A stretch of 64,000 nucleotides of DNA from Actinomycetota bacterium. Lineage in GTDB: Bacteria > Actinomycetota > Actinomycetes > Propionibacteriales > Propionibacteriaceae. Position 1 is the stretch's first letter. Every line of letters starts with the position of its first letter. The DNA lies in assembly GCA_020161755.1 (NCBI GenBank), contig JAIUOS010000001.1:62001-126000 (forward strand), given 5' to 3'. The translations under genes were made by a program, and so were the position numbers. Under the pieces are notes generated by a model. It saw only the letters and a program-made list of their open reading frames with translations, was not told the origin of the DNA and did no database searches. Below, piece by piece: positions 44,077 to 52,105 of the stretch.

Positions 44077-45090
44077 CTACAGCTCCTGGCCGGCGGGCAG
44101 CAGGCCGGAACGGCGATAGACCTCCCGCAGGACGCGCAGCGGCGCGAGGCCGGCGTCCAGGCCGATCCAGAAGGGCTCGGGGTCGGCCAGCCTCGCATGG
44201 AAGTCGTCGATGAGCAGGGCGTGGCCGCGTCCCCAGTACGACCGCTGGCCGCCCGCCTGGGTGTCGGAGGCCAGCACCGTCTCCCCGGACGCGGTGCGCA
44301 GCCGCGCCTCACCGCCGGCCAGCCGCAGCACCCCACGAGCGCCCACGATCTCCAGCTCGACGTCGTCGTTGCGGTGGTGGGTGTTGGTAGCGAAGAACGT
44401 CGAGCGGACGCCGCCGGCGTGCTCCAGCACGATCGTGGCCGTGTCCTCCACCTCGACGGACGCGGCCAGCGCGAGCGTCGCGGCGCTACCGCTCGACCAC
44501 ACCGGCTCGCCCAGCAGCCACAGCAGCAGGTCGAGGGTGTGGATGGCCTGGTTGATCAGGACACCGCCACCGCCCTCCGCCCACCGTCCGCGCCACGGCG
44601 CCGCCGCGTAGTACGCCGCAGTACGCGACCACCACACGGCCGCCCGCGCGCCCTGCACGGGGCCGATCAGCCCGTCGTCCAGCGCCCGCCGGAGTGCGAC
44701 CGAGGTCGGGTTGTACCGGTTCTGGAACACCACGCCCACCTTCACCGCGGACGCCGCCGCGCGCGCCCGCAGCTCCTCGGCCGAGGCGACGGTGTGCCCG
44801 ACCGGCTTCTCGGTGAGCACGGCCACGCCCGCCTCGAGCGCGTCCAGGGCGACCGGCACGTGCTGGTGGTGCGGGGTCGTCACGTGCACCACGTCCACCC
44901 TGACGGACGCGAGCAGCGCGCGATGGTCGGCGAAACCGGGGACGCCGAGCCGCTCGGCAGCCGTCCGGCAGCGTTCGGCGTCGACGTCGCACACCGCCAC
45001 CAGCTCGATGGACGGGTTGGCGGTGATCGCGTCCAGGTGCAGCGCGGAGATGTCGCCCAGCCCGACGACCGCCGCCCGCGTCCTAGGCAT
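44077..45090 (-). CDS. Gfo/Idh/MocA-family oxidoreductase
   Basis: 337 residues. NAD(P)-dependent sugar/cyclitol dehydrogenase: Rossmann AAVVGLGDISALHLDAI, the EKP motif (VAVLTEKPVG), and the catalytic-region GGGVLINQAIHTLDLLLWLLG. Substrate unknown. It overlaps the upstream TIM-barrel gene by 8 nt; the two form a minus-strand operon. Such pairs commonly oxidise glycosides or inositols to keto-sugars and process them further. Confidence 0.88.
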   Translation of the reverse strand: MPRTRAAVVGLGDISALHLDAITANPSIELVAVCDVDAERCRTAAERLGVPGFADHRALLASVRVDVVHVTTPHHQHVPVALDALEAGVAVLTEKPVGHTVASAEELRARAAASAVKVGVVFQNRYNPTSVALRRALDDGLIGPVQGARAAVWWSRTAAYYAAAPWRGRWAEGGGGVLINQAIHTLDLLLWLLGEPVWSSGSAATLALAASVEVEDTATIVLEHAGGVRSTFFATNTHHRNDDVELEIVGARGVLRLAGGEARLRTASGETVLASDTQAGGQRSYWGRGHALLIDDFHARLADPEPFWIGLDAGLAPLRVLREVYRRSGLLPAGQEL

Positions 45091-45910
45091 AGCCGATCCC
45101 TTCCTCGCGCAGGATCGCGGTCAGCGCGGCATGGGCACGCCGCCAGTTGTCGGGCCCGGAGAAGCCGCCGAGGGAGTGGCCGAAACCGAGGTGGGGTTCG
45201 AGCGAGACGAACCCGTCGAAGCCGTCGCGCGCGAACGCCCGGATCGTCTCGCGGAACTCGCCGTCGCCCTCACCGGCCGGCACCACCGTGCCGTCGGACG
45301 CGAGCGCGTCCTTCACCTGGAGGTACTCCACGTGCGGCGACAGCAGCGGGTAGCCCTCGGTGAACGGCCGCACCCCGCACTGCACGAAGTTGGCGTTGTC
45401 CCAGGTCAGCCGCAGCGCCGGGCTGGCCACCGCCTCCACCAGGTCGAGGCAGCGCCGCGGGATGTCGCCGAAGATCTCCTTCTCGTTCTCGTGGATCAGC
45501 GTGACGCCCGAACCCTCCGCGACGGCGGCCAGCTCCCGTACCCGGGCCACGACCTCGTCGCGGTAGTCGTCCGGAGAGGCGTCCGCCGGCATGAAGTAGG
45601 AGAACATCCGGATGAACGGCGCCTCGAAGAAGGCCGCCACGTCGAGGGCGTGCCGCAGCCGCTCCACGTGCGGGCCGTTGTCGTCGCTGATCGCGATCTT
45701 GCCGATCGGGGACCCGATGCTCGACACGGCCAGGCCGGCGTCCGAGAGCGTCCGGCGCACCCGTCCCAGCTGGGCGTCGTCCAGGTCGAGGATGTTCACG
45801 TCCCACGCCGACCTGAGCTCGACGAACCGCAGCCCGAGCGCGGACGCGAGGCCCACCTGCTCGTCCAGGTCGGGGGAGATTTCGTCGATGAAACCGGACA
45901 GCTGCCACAT
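45083..45910 (-). CDS. Sugar phosphate isomerase/epimerase-like TIM-barrel protein (AP endonuclease 2 family)
   Basis: 275 residues. Xylose-isomerase-like barrel with metal ligands plausible in LIHENEKEIFGD, LTWDNANFVQCG and SLEPHLGFGHS. It resembles IolE/IolI/hydroxypyruvate-isomerase-type proteins. ATG 45910 (MWQLSGFIDEISPDLDEQ) is chosen with GGAATGGG upstream. First gene of a unit with the Gfo/Idh/MocA protein; divergent from a second such pair. Confidence 0.85.
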   Translation of the reverse strand: MWQLSGFIDEISPDLDEQVGLASALGLRFVELRSAWDVNILDLDDAQLGRVRRTLSDAGLAVSSIGSPIGKIAISDDNGPHVERLRHALDVAAFFEAPFIRMFSYFMPADASPDDYRDEVVARVRELAAVAEGSGVTLIHENEKEIFGDIPRRCLDLVEAVASPALRLTWDNANFVQCGVRPFTEGYPLLSPHVEYLQVKDALASDGTVVPAGEGDGEFRETIRAFARDGFDGFVSLEPHLGFGHSLGGFSGPDNWRRAHAALTAILREEGIGYA

Positions 45911-45938
45911 GTGCCCATTCCAGACCTCCGTCCGGGGT

Positions 45939-45975
45939 GTGGCAACAGCGCCCGACAACCGATGGCAACAACTGG
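45939..45975. promoter_or_regulatory. Candidate LacI-type operator D (divergent TIM-barrel / oxidoreductase promoters)
   Basis: GGCAAC at 45941 and 45964 with an ACAACC between, inside the 125-bp divergent gap. Confidence 0.45.
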
Positions 45976-46035
45976 TGTGCAGGCCGTCCGACCGGCTTAG
46001 CGTGAGGCGTACATTCGCCAACGAAGGACGAACAC

Positions 46036-47208
46036 ATGACTGACCGCAGGGTACGACTGGGCATCATCGGGCTGGGAGCGCAGGGCGGCTTCTACGCCGG
46101 CTTCCTCGCCGCGGGCCGGGTGCCGAACACCGAGCTGGCCGCGATCTGCGACACCGACGAGTCGAAGCGGGCCGCGGCGGACGGCTACGGCGTCCCCTTC
46201 TTCACCGACCACGTCGCCCTCCTCGACAGCGGCCTGGTGGACGCTGTCGTCACCACCGTCCCGCACTACCTGCACCCCGGCATGGGGCTGGACGCCCTGA
46301 ACCGCGGCCTCCACGTGCTGGTGGAGAAGCCCGCCGGCGTCTACACCGCGCAGGTCTCCGAGCTCCTCGACGTGGCCGCCGCGAAGCCCGAGCTCACCAC
46401 CGCGATCATGTTCAACCAGCGCACGAACCCGCTCTACCAGGACCTGCGCGAACTGGTCGCCGGGGGCAGCCTCGGCAGGCTGCGCCACACCAGCTGGATC
46501 ATCACGACCTGGTGGCGCCCGCAGGGCTACTACGACCAGAGCGCCTGGCGCGCCACGTGGGGCGGCGAGGGCGGGGGAGTGCTGGTCAACCAGGCCCCGC
46601 ACCAGCTCGACCTGTGGCAGTGGATCTGCGGGGTGCCGACATCGGTGTTCGCCAAGCTCGCGTTCGGGTTCCAGCGCGACATCGCCGTCGAGGACGAGGT
46701 GACCGCCGTCGTCGACTTCGGCGGCGGGGCGACCGGAACGTTCATCACCTGCACCCACGACCTGCCCGGCACCGACCGGCTCGAGATCCTGCTGGACGGC
46801 GGCAAGATCGTCGTCGAGGACTCCAAGCGGGTCACGATCACGCGCCTGGCCGCTCCCGAGCAGGAGCTCAGCAAGGGCATGGGCATGGCGGACGTGATGC
46901 GCATCTTCGCCGGCGGCGCCGACACGTCCGACCTGATGACGACCACGACGAGCACCTACGAGTCGAGCTGGGGTGACCAGCACCCGGCGGTGATCGAGAA
47001 CTTCAGCGCCCACATCCTTCACGGGACGCCGCTGATCGCGCCGGTCGGGGACGGCATCCACGGCGTCCGGCTGGCCAACGCCATCCACCTGTCCGGCTGG
47101 ACGGGCGAGGAGGTGTCGATCGAGCACTTCGACGAGGACCGCTACCTCGCCGAGCTCAACCGGCGCATCGCCGAGGAAGCGAAGTTCCCGACCAGGCAGG
47201 AGCGCTGA
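46036..47208 (+). CDS. Gfo/Idh/MocA-family oxidoreductase
   Basis: 390 residues. Rossmann LGIIGLGAQGGFYAGFLAAG, EKPAG, WWRPQGYYDQSAWRATWGGE and the catalytic region GGVLVNQAPHQLDLWQWICG. It differs from the 44.1-kb paralogue in length and motifs, so the two probably have different substrates. The second TIM-barrel gene follows after 1 nt. Confidence 0.88.
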   Translation: MTDRRVRLGIIGLGAQGGFYAGFLAAGRVPNTELAAICDTDESKRAAADGYGVPFFTDHVALLDSGLVDAVVTTVPHYLHPGMGLDALNRGLHVLVEKPAGVYTAQVSELLDVAAAKPELTTAIMFNQRTNPLYQDLRELVAGGSLGRLRHTSWIITTWWRPQGYYDQSAWRATWGGEGGGVLVNQAPHQLDLWQWICGVPTSVFAKLAFGFQRDIAVEDEVTAVVDFGGGATGTFITCTHDLPGTDRLEILLDGGKIVVEDSKRVTITRLAAPEQELSKGMGMADVMRIFAGGADTSDLMTTTTSTYESSWGDQHPAVIENFSAHILHGTPLIAPVGDGIHGVRLANAIHLSGWTGEEVSIEHFDEDRYLAELNRRIAEEAKFPTRQER

Positions 47209-47209
47209 C

Positions 47210-48058
47210 GTGGCCGGCATCGGGGTGCAGCTGATGATGGTGCGCGACAAGATCGCCGCCGACGGGATGCGCCCGGTCCTGCAGCGGGTGGCCGACCTGG
47301 GCTACACCTGCGTGGAGGTCTCCCAGGTGCCGACCGACGCGGCCAACATCGCGGCGTTGGACGCGGCGCGGCACGACCTCGGGCTCGACGTCGCCGCGCT
47401 GTCGGTGGGGTTGAAGAAGGGCCCGACAACGACCGGGGACGCGCTCGACAGCGACTTCGCCAAGGTCGTCGAGGACTGCCACCGGCTGGACTGCCGCTAC
47501 CTGCGGATCGGGATGATGCCGTTCGACGCCATGGTGAGCAAGGACGCGGTCGTCCGGTTCGCCGAGGACGCCGAGGACGCCGCCCGGCGGCTCGCCGAGC
47601 ACGGGATCACGCTGGCGTACCACAACCACCACGTCGACTTCGCCAAGCATGACGGGGAAACCCTGTTCGACATCGTGCGGCGGACGTCGCCGTCCCTGCA
47701 CTTCGAGATCGACGTGCACTGGGTGCAACGGGGCGGACGCAACCCCGTCGACGTGCTGGCCGAGTTCGCCGGCATCGTGGAGCTCGTGCACCTGAAGGAC
47801 TACCGGGTGGCCACGCTGCCCCCGTCCGGCCTGGAACTGCTGCAGGCGGGCGATTTCGCCGGCTTCATGCAGGCGTTCACCGGGCTGGTGCAGTTCGCCG
47901 AGGTCGGCGCCGGCACGATCGACTTCGCCCGGGTCGTCCCCCAGGCGCTGGCCAGCGGCGCGGAGTACCTGCTCGTCGAGCAGGACGACCTCTACGGCCG
48001 CGACGCCTACGACTGCCTGGCCGACTCCCGCGCCCACCTGCGCACTCTCGGCTACTGA
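47210..48058 (+). CDS. Sugar phosphate isomerase/epimerase-like TIM-barrel protein
   Basis: 282 residues. AP-endonuclease-2-type barrel: GVQLMMVRD start, TLAYHNHHVDF, HFEIDVHWVQRGG, VELVHLKDYR and LLVEQDD carry the likely metal-binding Glu, Asp and His positions. It resembles IolE-like proteins but is not assigned. GTG start with AGGCAGGAG upstream in the preceding gene. Forms a two-gene unit with the oxidoreductase. Confidence 0.87.
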   Translation: MAGIGVQLMMVRDKIAADGMRPVLQRVADLGYTCVEVSQVPTDAANIAALDAARHDLGLDVAALSVGLKKGPTTTGDALDSDFAKVVEDCHRLDCRYLRIGMMPFDAMVSKDAVVRFAEDAEDAARRLAEHGITLAYHNHHVDFAKHDGETLFDIVRRTSPSLHFEIDVHWVQRGGRNPVDVLAEFAGIVELVHLKDYRVATLPPSGLELLQAGDFAGFMQAFTGLVQFAEVGAGTIDFARVVPQALASGAEYLLVEQDDLYGRDAYDCLADSRAHLRTLGY

Positions 48059-48059
48059 C

Positions 48060-48177
48060 GCGGACCAAAAGGGGACAGTCCCCTTTTGGTCCGCCTCGCC
48101 CGCCCCACCGGACCGAGTTGGGGACGGTTCCTAACTCGGTCCCGGACCGAGTTGGGAACCGTCCCCAACTCGGTCCG
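48060..48177. terminator. Tandem palindromes (R3 and a variant) between convergent genes
   Basis: A perfect R3 palindrome at 48060-48094 is followed by an inverted repeat with 23-bp arms (48109-48131 and 48155-48177, CGGACCGAGTTGGGGACGG...). They lie between the TIM-barrel gene and larC, immediately before the larC stop codon. Confidence 0.75.
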
Positions 48178-49410
48178 TCAGACGTCGAGCGGGGAGCCGA
48201 CCACCAGGCCGGCGGCGGACGCGGCGGCGTTGGCCGCGGCGAGCACGTCGCGCTGGGTGCGGCCGGACGCGGCAGCCGCGGCGGCCACGTCCTCGAACTC
48301 GGGGGTCGCGGTGAGGATGCGTCCGTCGCGGTGCCCGACCTTGATGCGGACGGCCCGGCCGTCCACCTCGACCCCGACCCAGAGCCGGTCGAGGACATGC
48401 TTGGTGGCCGCCGTCTCCCGCACCCCGAGGGTCGGGACGAGGTCGAACACCAGCCCCGCCAGCCGCCCGGACGCCTCCGGCGCGCACAGCACCTGCAGCG
48501 TGTGCGCCGGACGGCCCTTCTTCATCAGGATCGGCGTCAGCCAGGCGTCGTCCGCACCGGCGTCCAGCAGCGCGGCCAGCACGCCGGGCCACAGCCGCGG
48601 GTCGAGGTCGTCGACGTTGGCGGCCAGGACGACCGCCGGCTCGCGGTCCTCAACGAGAGGGGAGTCGAACCGTCCCAGCACCACCCGGACGATGTTGGCC
48701 CGCTGCGGGTCGTCGCGGGTGCCCGCCCCGATACCGACCCGCTGGACGACGCCCGCCGGGATCGTCGGCTGGGGAGTGGCCAGCGCGGCCAACAGAGCCA
48801 TGCCGGTCGGGGTGGCGAGCTCACCGGTGCCGCCGGCCAGCACCGGCCAGCCGCTCGCCAGCTCCAGCACCGCGGGCACCGGGACGGGAACCTCCCCGTG
48901 CGCGGCCCGGACGGTGCCCGAGCCGAGCCCGACCGGTCCGCACGACAGCGAGGCCAGGCCGAGGTCGTGGACGGCCGCGCACACCCCGACGATGTCGGCG
49001 ATGGAGTCCCAGGCCCCGACCTCGTGGAAGTGCACCTGTTCGGGGTCGATGCCGTGCGCGCGTCCCTCGGCCGCCGCGAGTGCCCCGAACACCGCCAGGG
49101 CCCGCTCCCGCACCGGCTCGGCCAGGGCAGCAGAAAGAAGGAGACCGCGAATCGTGGTCCAGTCGCGATGGTGCTGGTCCTCGACCAGGACGACCACGTC
49201 CAGCTTGGCGGCCCGCATGCCCGCCCGCCGCACCTCACCGAGCTCGAGGCGGACGGTCCCGGGCAGCACCGCCTCGACCGCGGCGACGACCGCGTCCAGC
49301 GACGCACCGGCGTCCAGCATCGCGCCGAGCAGCATGTCTCCGGCCACGCCGTTGCGTGCGTCGATCCAGGCTGAGACCCTTGTGGAAGAGGCGTTTTCAG
49401 GCGTGGTCAC
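48178..49410 (-). CDS. larC: LarC, nickel insertion protein for nickel-pincer cofactor
   Basis: 410 residues. CTP-dependent nickel insertase that converts the dithiocarboxylate P2TMN to NPN. Motifs: WIDARNGVAGDMLLGAML at the N-terminus, HFHEVGAWDSIADIVG, ANVDDLDPRLWPGVLAALLD and LTPILMKKGRPAHTLQVLC. Both halves lie in one continuous frame, whereas in L. plantarum LarC is produced through a programmed frameshift. GTG 49410 is the likely start. Divergent from the GPH transporter gene. Confidence 0.93.
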   Translation of the reverse strand: MTTPENASSTRVSAWIDARNGVAGDMLLGAMLDAGASLDAVVAAVEAVLPGTVRLELGEVRRAGMRAAKLDVVVLVEDQHHRDWTTIRGLLLSAALAEPVRERALAVFGALAAAEGRAHGIDPEQVHFHEVGAWDSIADIVGVCAAVHDLGLASLSCGPVGLGSGTVRAAHGEVPVPVPAVLELASGWPVLAGGTGELATPTGMALLAALATPQPTIPAGVVQRVGIGAGTRDDPQRANIVRVVLGRFDSPLVEDREPAVVLAANVDDLDPRLWPGVLAALLDAGADDAWLTPILMKKGRPAHTLQVLCAPEASGRLAGLVFDLVPTLGVRETAATKHVLDRLWVGVEVDGRAVRIKVGHRDGRILTATPEFEDVAAAAAASGRTQRDVLAAANAAASAAGLVVGSPLDV

Positions 49411-49460
49411 GACCTGATGGTAGGACGCCGTGCCGGCGGTGGACCCCCCGGCGAGGAAAC

Positions 49461-49480
49461 AGTTGGCAACGAGTGCCACC
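49461..49480. promoter_or_regulatory. Candidate LacI-type operator E (larC / transporter divergent promoters)
   Basis: AGTTGGCAACGAGTGCCA: a GTTGGCAAC half-site followed by a weaker inverted TGCCA, in the 136-bp divergent gap. Confidence 0.45.
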
Positions 49481-49546
49481 CCGAATCCCCGCGTCCTTAC
49501 TGTCAAGCCAACCTCGCACGAACAGTGCCTGACCAAAGGATCTTCA

Positions 49547-51076
49547 ATGACGACGACCGCTCTCCCCACCCGACACCTGGGGGCCTTGGAGAAGCAACCC
49601 GCGACCGCCGTGATCGGCTACGGCCTGGGCGACTTCGGGATGAACCTGGCCTTCTCGATGGGCACCTCGTTCCTGCTCTACTACTTCACCGACGTGGCCG
49701 GCCTCACCGCCGCTGCGATCGGCACGATGTTCCTGGTGGTCCGCCTCTGGGACGCCTTCACCGACCTGTTCGCCGGCCGCATGGTCGACAAGACGATGAC
49801 CCGCTGGGGCAAGTTCCGTCCCTTCATCCTGTGGTTCGCCGTGCCGGTGCTGTTCCTCAGCTTCCTCAACTTCAACGTCCCGACCGAGGGCGTGAAGTGG
49901 CTGGGCCTGTTCGACGTCAGCCTCGACACCAGCGGACGCCTGCTCTACGCCTACCTCGCCTACGCGGTGCTCGGCCTGCTGTACTCGCTGATCAACATCC
50001 CCTACGGCTCGCTCGCCTCGGCCATGACCCAGTCGGTCAACCAGCGCGCCAAGCTCGTCGCAGCCCGCGCGTTCGGTGCGGCCGTGGGTGGCGTCATGCT
50101 GACCTACATCGTGGCCCCGCAGATCTCGGCCATCCAGAAGACCGCCCCCAAGCTCGCCGAGGGTGCGGACGCCGCCGCGCAGGCCGCCTACCAGGCCGCC
50201 GCCATCGCCTACCGCCAGAACGTCCAGAACGTCTTCACCACCACCACCCTGCTGTTCGTGCTGCTGGGCTCGATCGCGTTCTTCCTCACCTTCTGGTGGT
50301 GCCGGGAGTCGGTCGTCCGCTCCACGCCCCGCGTGACGATCAAGGAGACGGTGGCCACCCTCAAGCACAACAAGCCGCTCGCCTACCTGTGCGCGGCCAG
50401 CCTGTTCTACCTGATCGGCCTGTTCGCCGTCGGCGGCTCCACCGCCTACTACGCCAAGTACGTCCTCGGCGACATCTCCCAGACCGCCAACATGACGCTG
50501 GTGAACTCCGGCATCGCCTTGCTGATCACGCCGATCATCCCCTGGATCATCCGCAAGATGGGCAAGAAGAACGTCTTCCAGTGGTGCGGCCTGTTCACCA
50601 TCGTCGGCGGCGTCTCGCTCTTCTTCGTCCCGGCCGGTGCGCTCGCTCTGGCCCTGGTGTTCCTCGCCGTGAAGGGCGTCGGCGCCTCGCTGATCAACAC
50701 GGTGATGTTCGGCCTCGAGGCCGACACCGTCGAGTACGGCGAGTGGAAGTCGGGCCAGCGGTCCGAGGGTGCGACCTACGCGATCTTCTCCTTCACCCGC
50801 AAGGTCACCCAGTCCATCGGCGGCGCGCTCGGCGCCTGGATGCTGGCGATCGGCGGCTACCTGTCCGCCACGGCGACCAACCCGAACCCGGTGCAGCCGG
50901 AGTCCGCGATCTTCGCCATCAAGTTCACCATCGGCCTGCTGCCGGCGATCTGCGCGGCGATCGCGATGGTGATCTTCTGGAAGTACCCGCTCACCGACAA
51001 GCTGTTCAACAGCATCCGGGACGAGAACGAGGCCCGCAAGCTCGCCCTCGCCGCCGAGTCCGCCCAGTCCTACTGA
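49547..51076 (+). CDS. GPH-family (glycoside-pentoside-hexuronide) cation symporter
   Basis: 509 residues, about 12 membrane helices. YGLGDFGMNLAFSMGTSFLLYYFTDV at the N-terminus and RMVDKTMTRWGKFRPFIL (the conserved loop 2-3 motif) identify the GPH/MelB/YicJ family. An insertion of ~60 residues rich in Ala lies between helices VI and VII. Next to uronate genes, the likely substrate is a hexuronide or related glycoside (inference). AAAGGA precedes the ATG. Last gene of the sugar-acid block. Confidence 0.9.
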   Translation: MTTTALPTRHLGALEKQPATAVIGYGLGDFGMNLAFSMGTSFLLYYFTDVAGLTAAAIGTMFLVVRLWDAFTDLFAGRMVDKTMTRWGKFRPFILWFAVPVLFLSFLNFNVPTEGVKWLGLFDVSLDTSGRLLYAYLAYAVLGLLYSLINIPYGSLASAMTQSVNQRAKLVAARAFGAAVGGVMLTYIVAPQISAIQKTAPKLAEGADAAAQAAYQAAAIAYRQNVQNVFTTTTLLFVLLGSIAFFLTFWWCRESVVRSTPRVTIKETVATLKHNKPLAYLCAASLFYLIGLFAVGGSTAYYAKYVLGDISQTANMTLVNSGIALLITPIIPWIIRKMGKKNVFQWCGLFTIVGGVSLFFVPAGALALALVFLAVKGVGASLINTVMFGLEADTVEYGEWKSGQRSEGATYAIFSFTRKVTQSIGGALGAWMLAIGGYLSATATNPNPVQPESAIFAIKFTIGLLPAICAAIAMVIFWKYPLTDKLFNSIRDENEARKLALAAESAQSY

Positions 51077-51092
51077 GCCCGGTTCCTTCCCA

Positions 51093-51158
51093 CTTCGCTC
51101 CCGAATTGTCCCCTCGCCACCGGAATTCCGGTGGCGAGGGGCGTTTTCGGGAGCGAAG
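51093..51158. terminator. Large hairpin, repeat family R5 copy 1
   Basis: A 66-bp imperfect palindrome with arms CTTCGCTCCCGAA and CCCTCGCCACCGGAA around GAATTC, 16 bp after the transporter stop. A near copy follows the next gene. Confidence 0.8.
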
Positions 51159-51222
51159 ACGCGTCCGGGGTGCAACGCGGACGCGGCGCGCGGCGTGCGT
51201 TGTCCTTGGAGGGGAGGAACCC

Positions 51223-51756
51223 ATGACGGCTCCACGAATCACCGCAGCACTCCTGGCGCTGCTGCTCCTGCCCGCCTGCTCGGCACCCGAACCTGCGCCG
51301 CCCCCGGGATCGACAGAGCCCATGTCCGCAGGGCCGACAGCCGCCGGGCCGACAGCCGCGGGGCCGACAGCCGCGGGGCCGACAGCCGCCGGGCCGGCGT
51401 CCGCGAGCCCGTCCGACACCGCGACCCTGAAGGACCCGCCACCGGTCGAACTCACCGCCAGGCAGCGCTGCGCCGCGGCGCTGCCCGGACGGACGCTGCT
51501 GGGCTGGGGCGACACCACCGTCGGCGAGCTGAGGTCCTACCGCTACGGGCCGCCGAACAGGCAGCCCGTTCTCGCCGACAAGTTCCCCGGCGTCCCCGAC
51601 GGCGACGGCGGCACCTGGTGCGTGACCCGGGACGAACCGAGCGCGACGGCGTGGTGGGGTGTCGCGGACGGCGTCGCCGAACACGTGGTCACGATCCAGG
51701 GTCCCGGCGAGGGTGCACCGCAGGGTGAGGTGACGGGCGGGCCGGTGATCCCCTGA
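51223..51756 (+). CDS. Small secreted lipoprotein, function unknown
   Basis: 177 residues. N-terminal lipoprotein signal: ITAALLALLLLPACSAPE, with a lipobox ending at the cysteine of LPAC. Residues ~37-61 are a Gly-Pro-Thr-Ala-Ala repeat encoded by a 15-bp tandem. The rest (~115 residues) has two further cysteines (RQRCAAAL, TWCVTRD) that could form a disulfide. No family recognised. Strong Shine-Dalgarno (GGAGGGGAGGAA) before the ATG. Flanked on both sides by R5 hairpins. Confidence 0.8.
   Translation: MTAPRITAALLALLLLPACSAPEPAPPPGSTEPMSAGPTAAGPTAAGPTAAGPTAAGPASASPSDTATLKDPPPVELTARQRCAAALPGRTLLGWGDTTVGELRSYRYGPPNRQPVLADKFPGVPDGDGGTWCVTRDEPSATAWWGVADGVAEHVVTIQGPGEGAPQGEVTGGPVIP
51331..51405. 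repeat. In-frame 15-bp tandem repeat in the lipoprotein gene
   Basis: Four near-identical units GGGCCGACAGCCGCG and a diverged fifth, encoding repeated GPTAA. Copy number could vary by slippage without breaking the frame. Confidence 0.9.
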
Positions 51757-51772
51757 GCCTGGTTCCTTCCAC

Positions 51773-51836
51773 TTCGCTCCCGAATTGTCCCCTCGCCACC
51801 GGAATTCCGGAGGCGAGGGGAGGTTTCGGGAGCGAA
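51773..51836. terminator. Large hairpin, repeat family R5 copy 2
   Basis: Near copy of the hairpin at 51093, 16 bp after the lipoprotein stop. Confidence 0.8.
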
Positions 51837-52105
51837 CTCGCGTCCGGGGGCCGGCAACACGGGGCCGCGCCGCCCAGAACACGTCCCGATCGTCTCTCTG
51901 GCCGTTTGCGGGCCCCGGACGCATACCCGACCTTGGACGGACCCCTCCGAGAGCCTCCGAAACGGCAAATCGGGCCGCTCAGGACCACATGATGGGTGCC
52001 GGTGCGCAGGAATTGGGACCGATCGGCTAGAATGAACGGTGTTCCCGAGCGTGCCACGACTTCCCGGAGTCAGTGGCGCTTTCTTACGTCCGGAGGGGTA
52101 TCCGA
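51837..52105 (+). promoter_or_regulatory. gyrB upstream region with probable promoter
   Basis: No gene. A TAGAAT at 52028-52033 in the context GGCTAGAATGAACGG is a good actinobacterial -10; the -35 is not clear. GGAGGGG lies just before the gyrB GTG. Confidence 0.5.

Noticed and set aside
44077-48058. A myo-inositol catabolic cluster (iolG/iolE)
   Set aside because: The proteins resemble those families only broadly and iolB, iolC, iolD and iolA are missing.
51837-52027. A small gene between the lipoprotein and gyrB
   Set aside because: Open frames here lack a ribosome-binding site and cross the R5 hairpin; promoter DNA is more likely.
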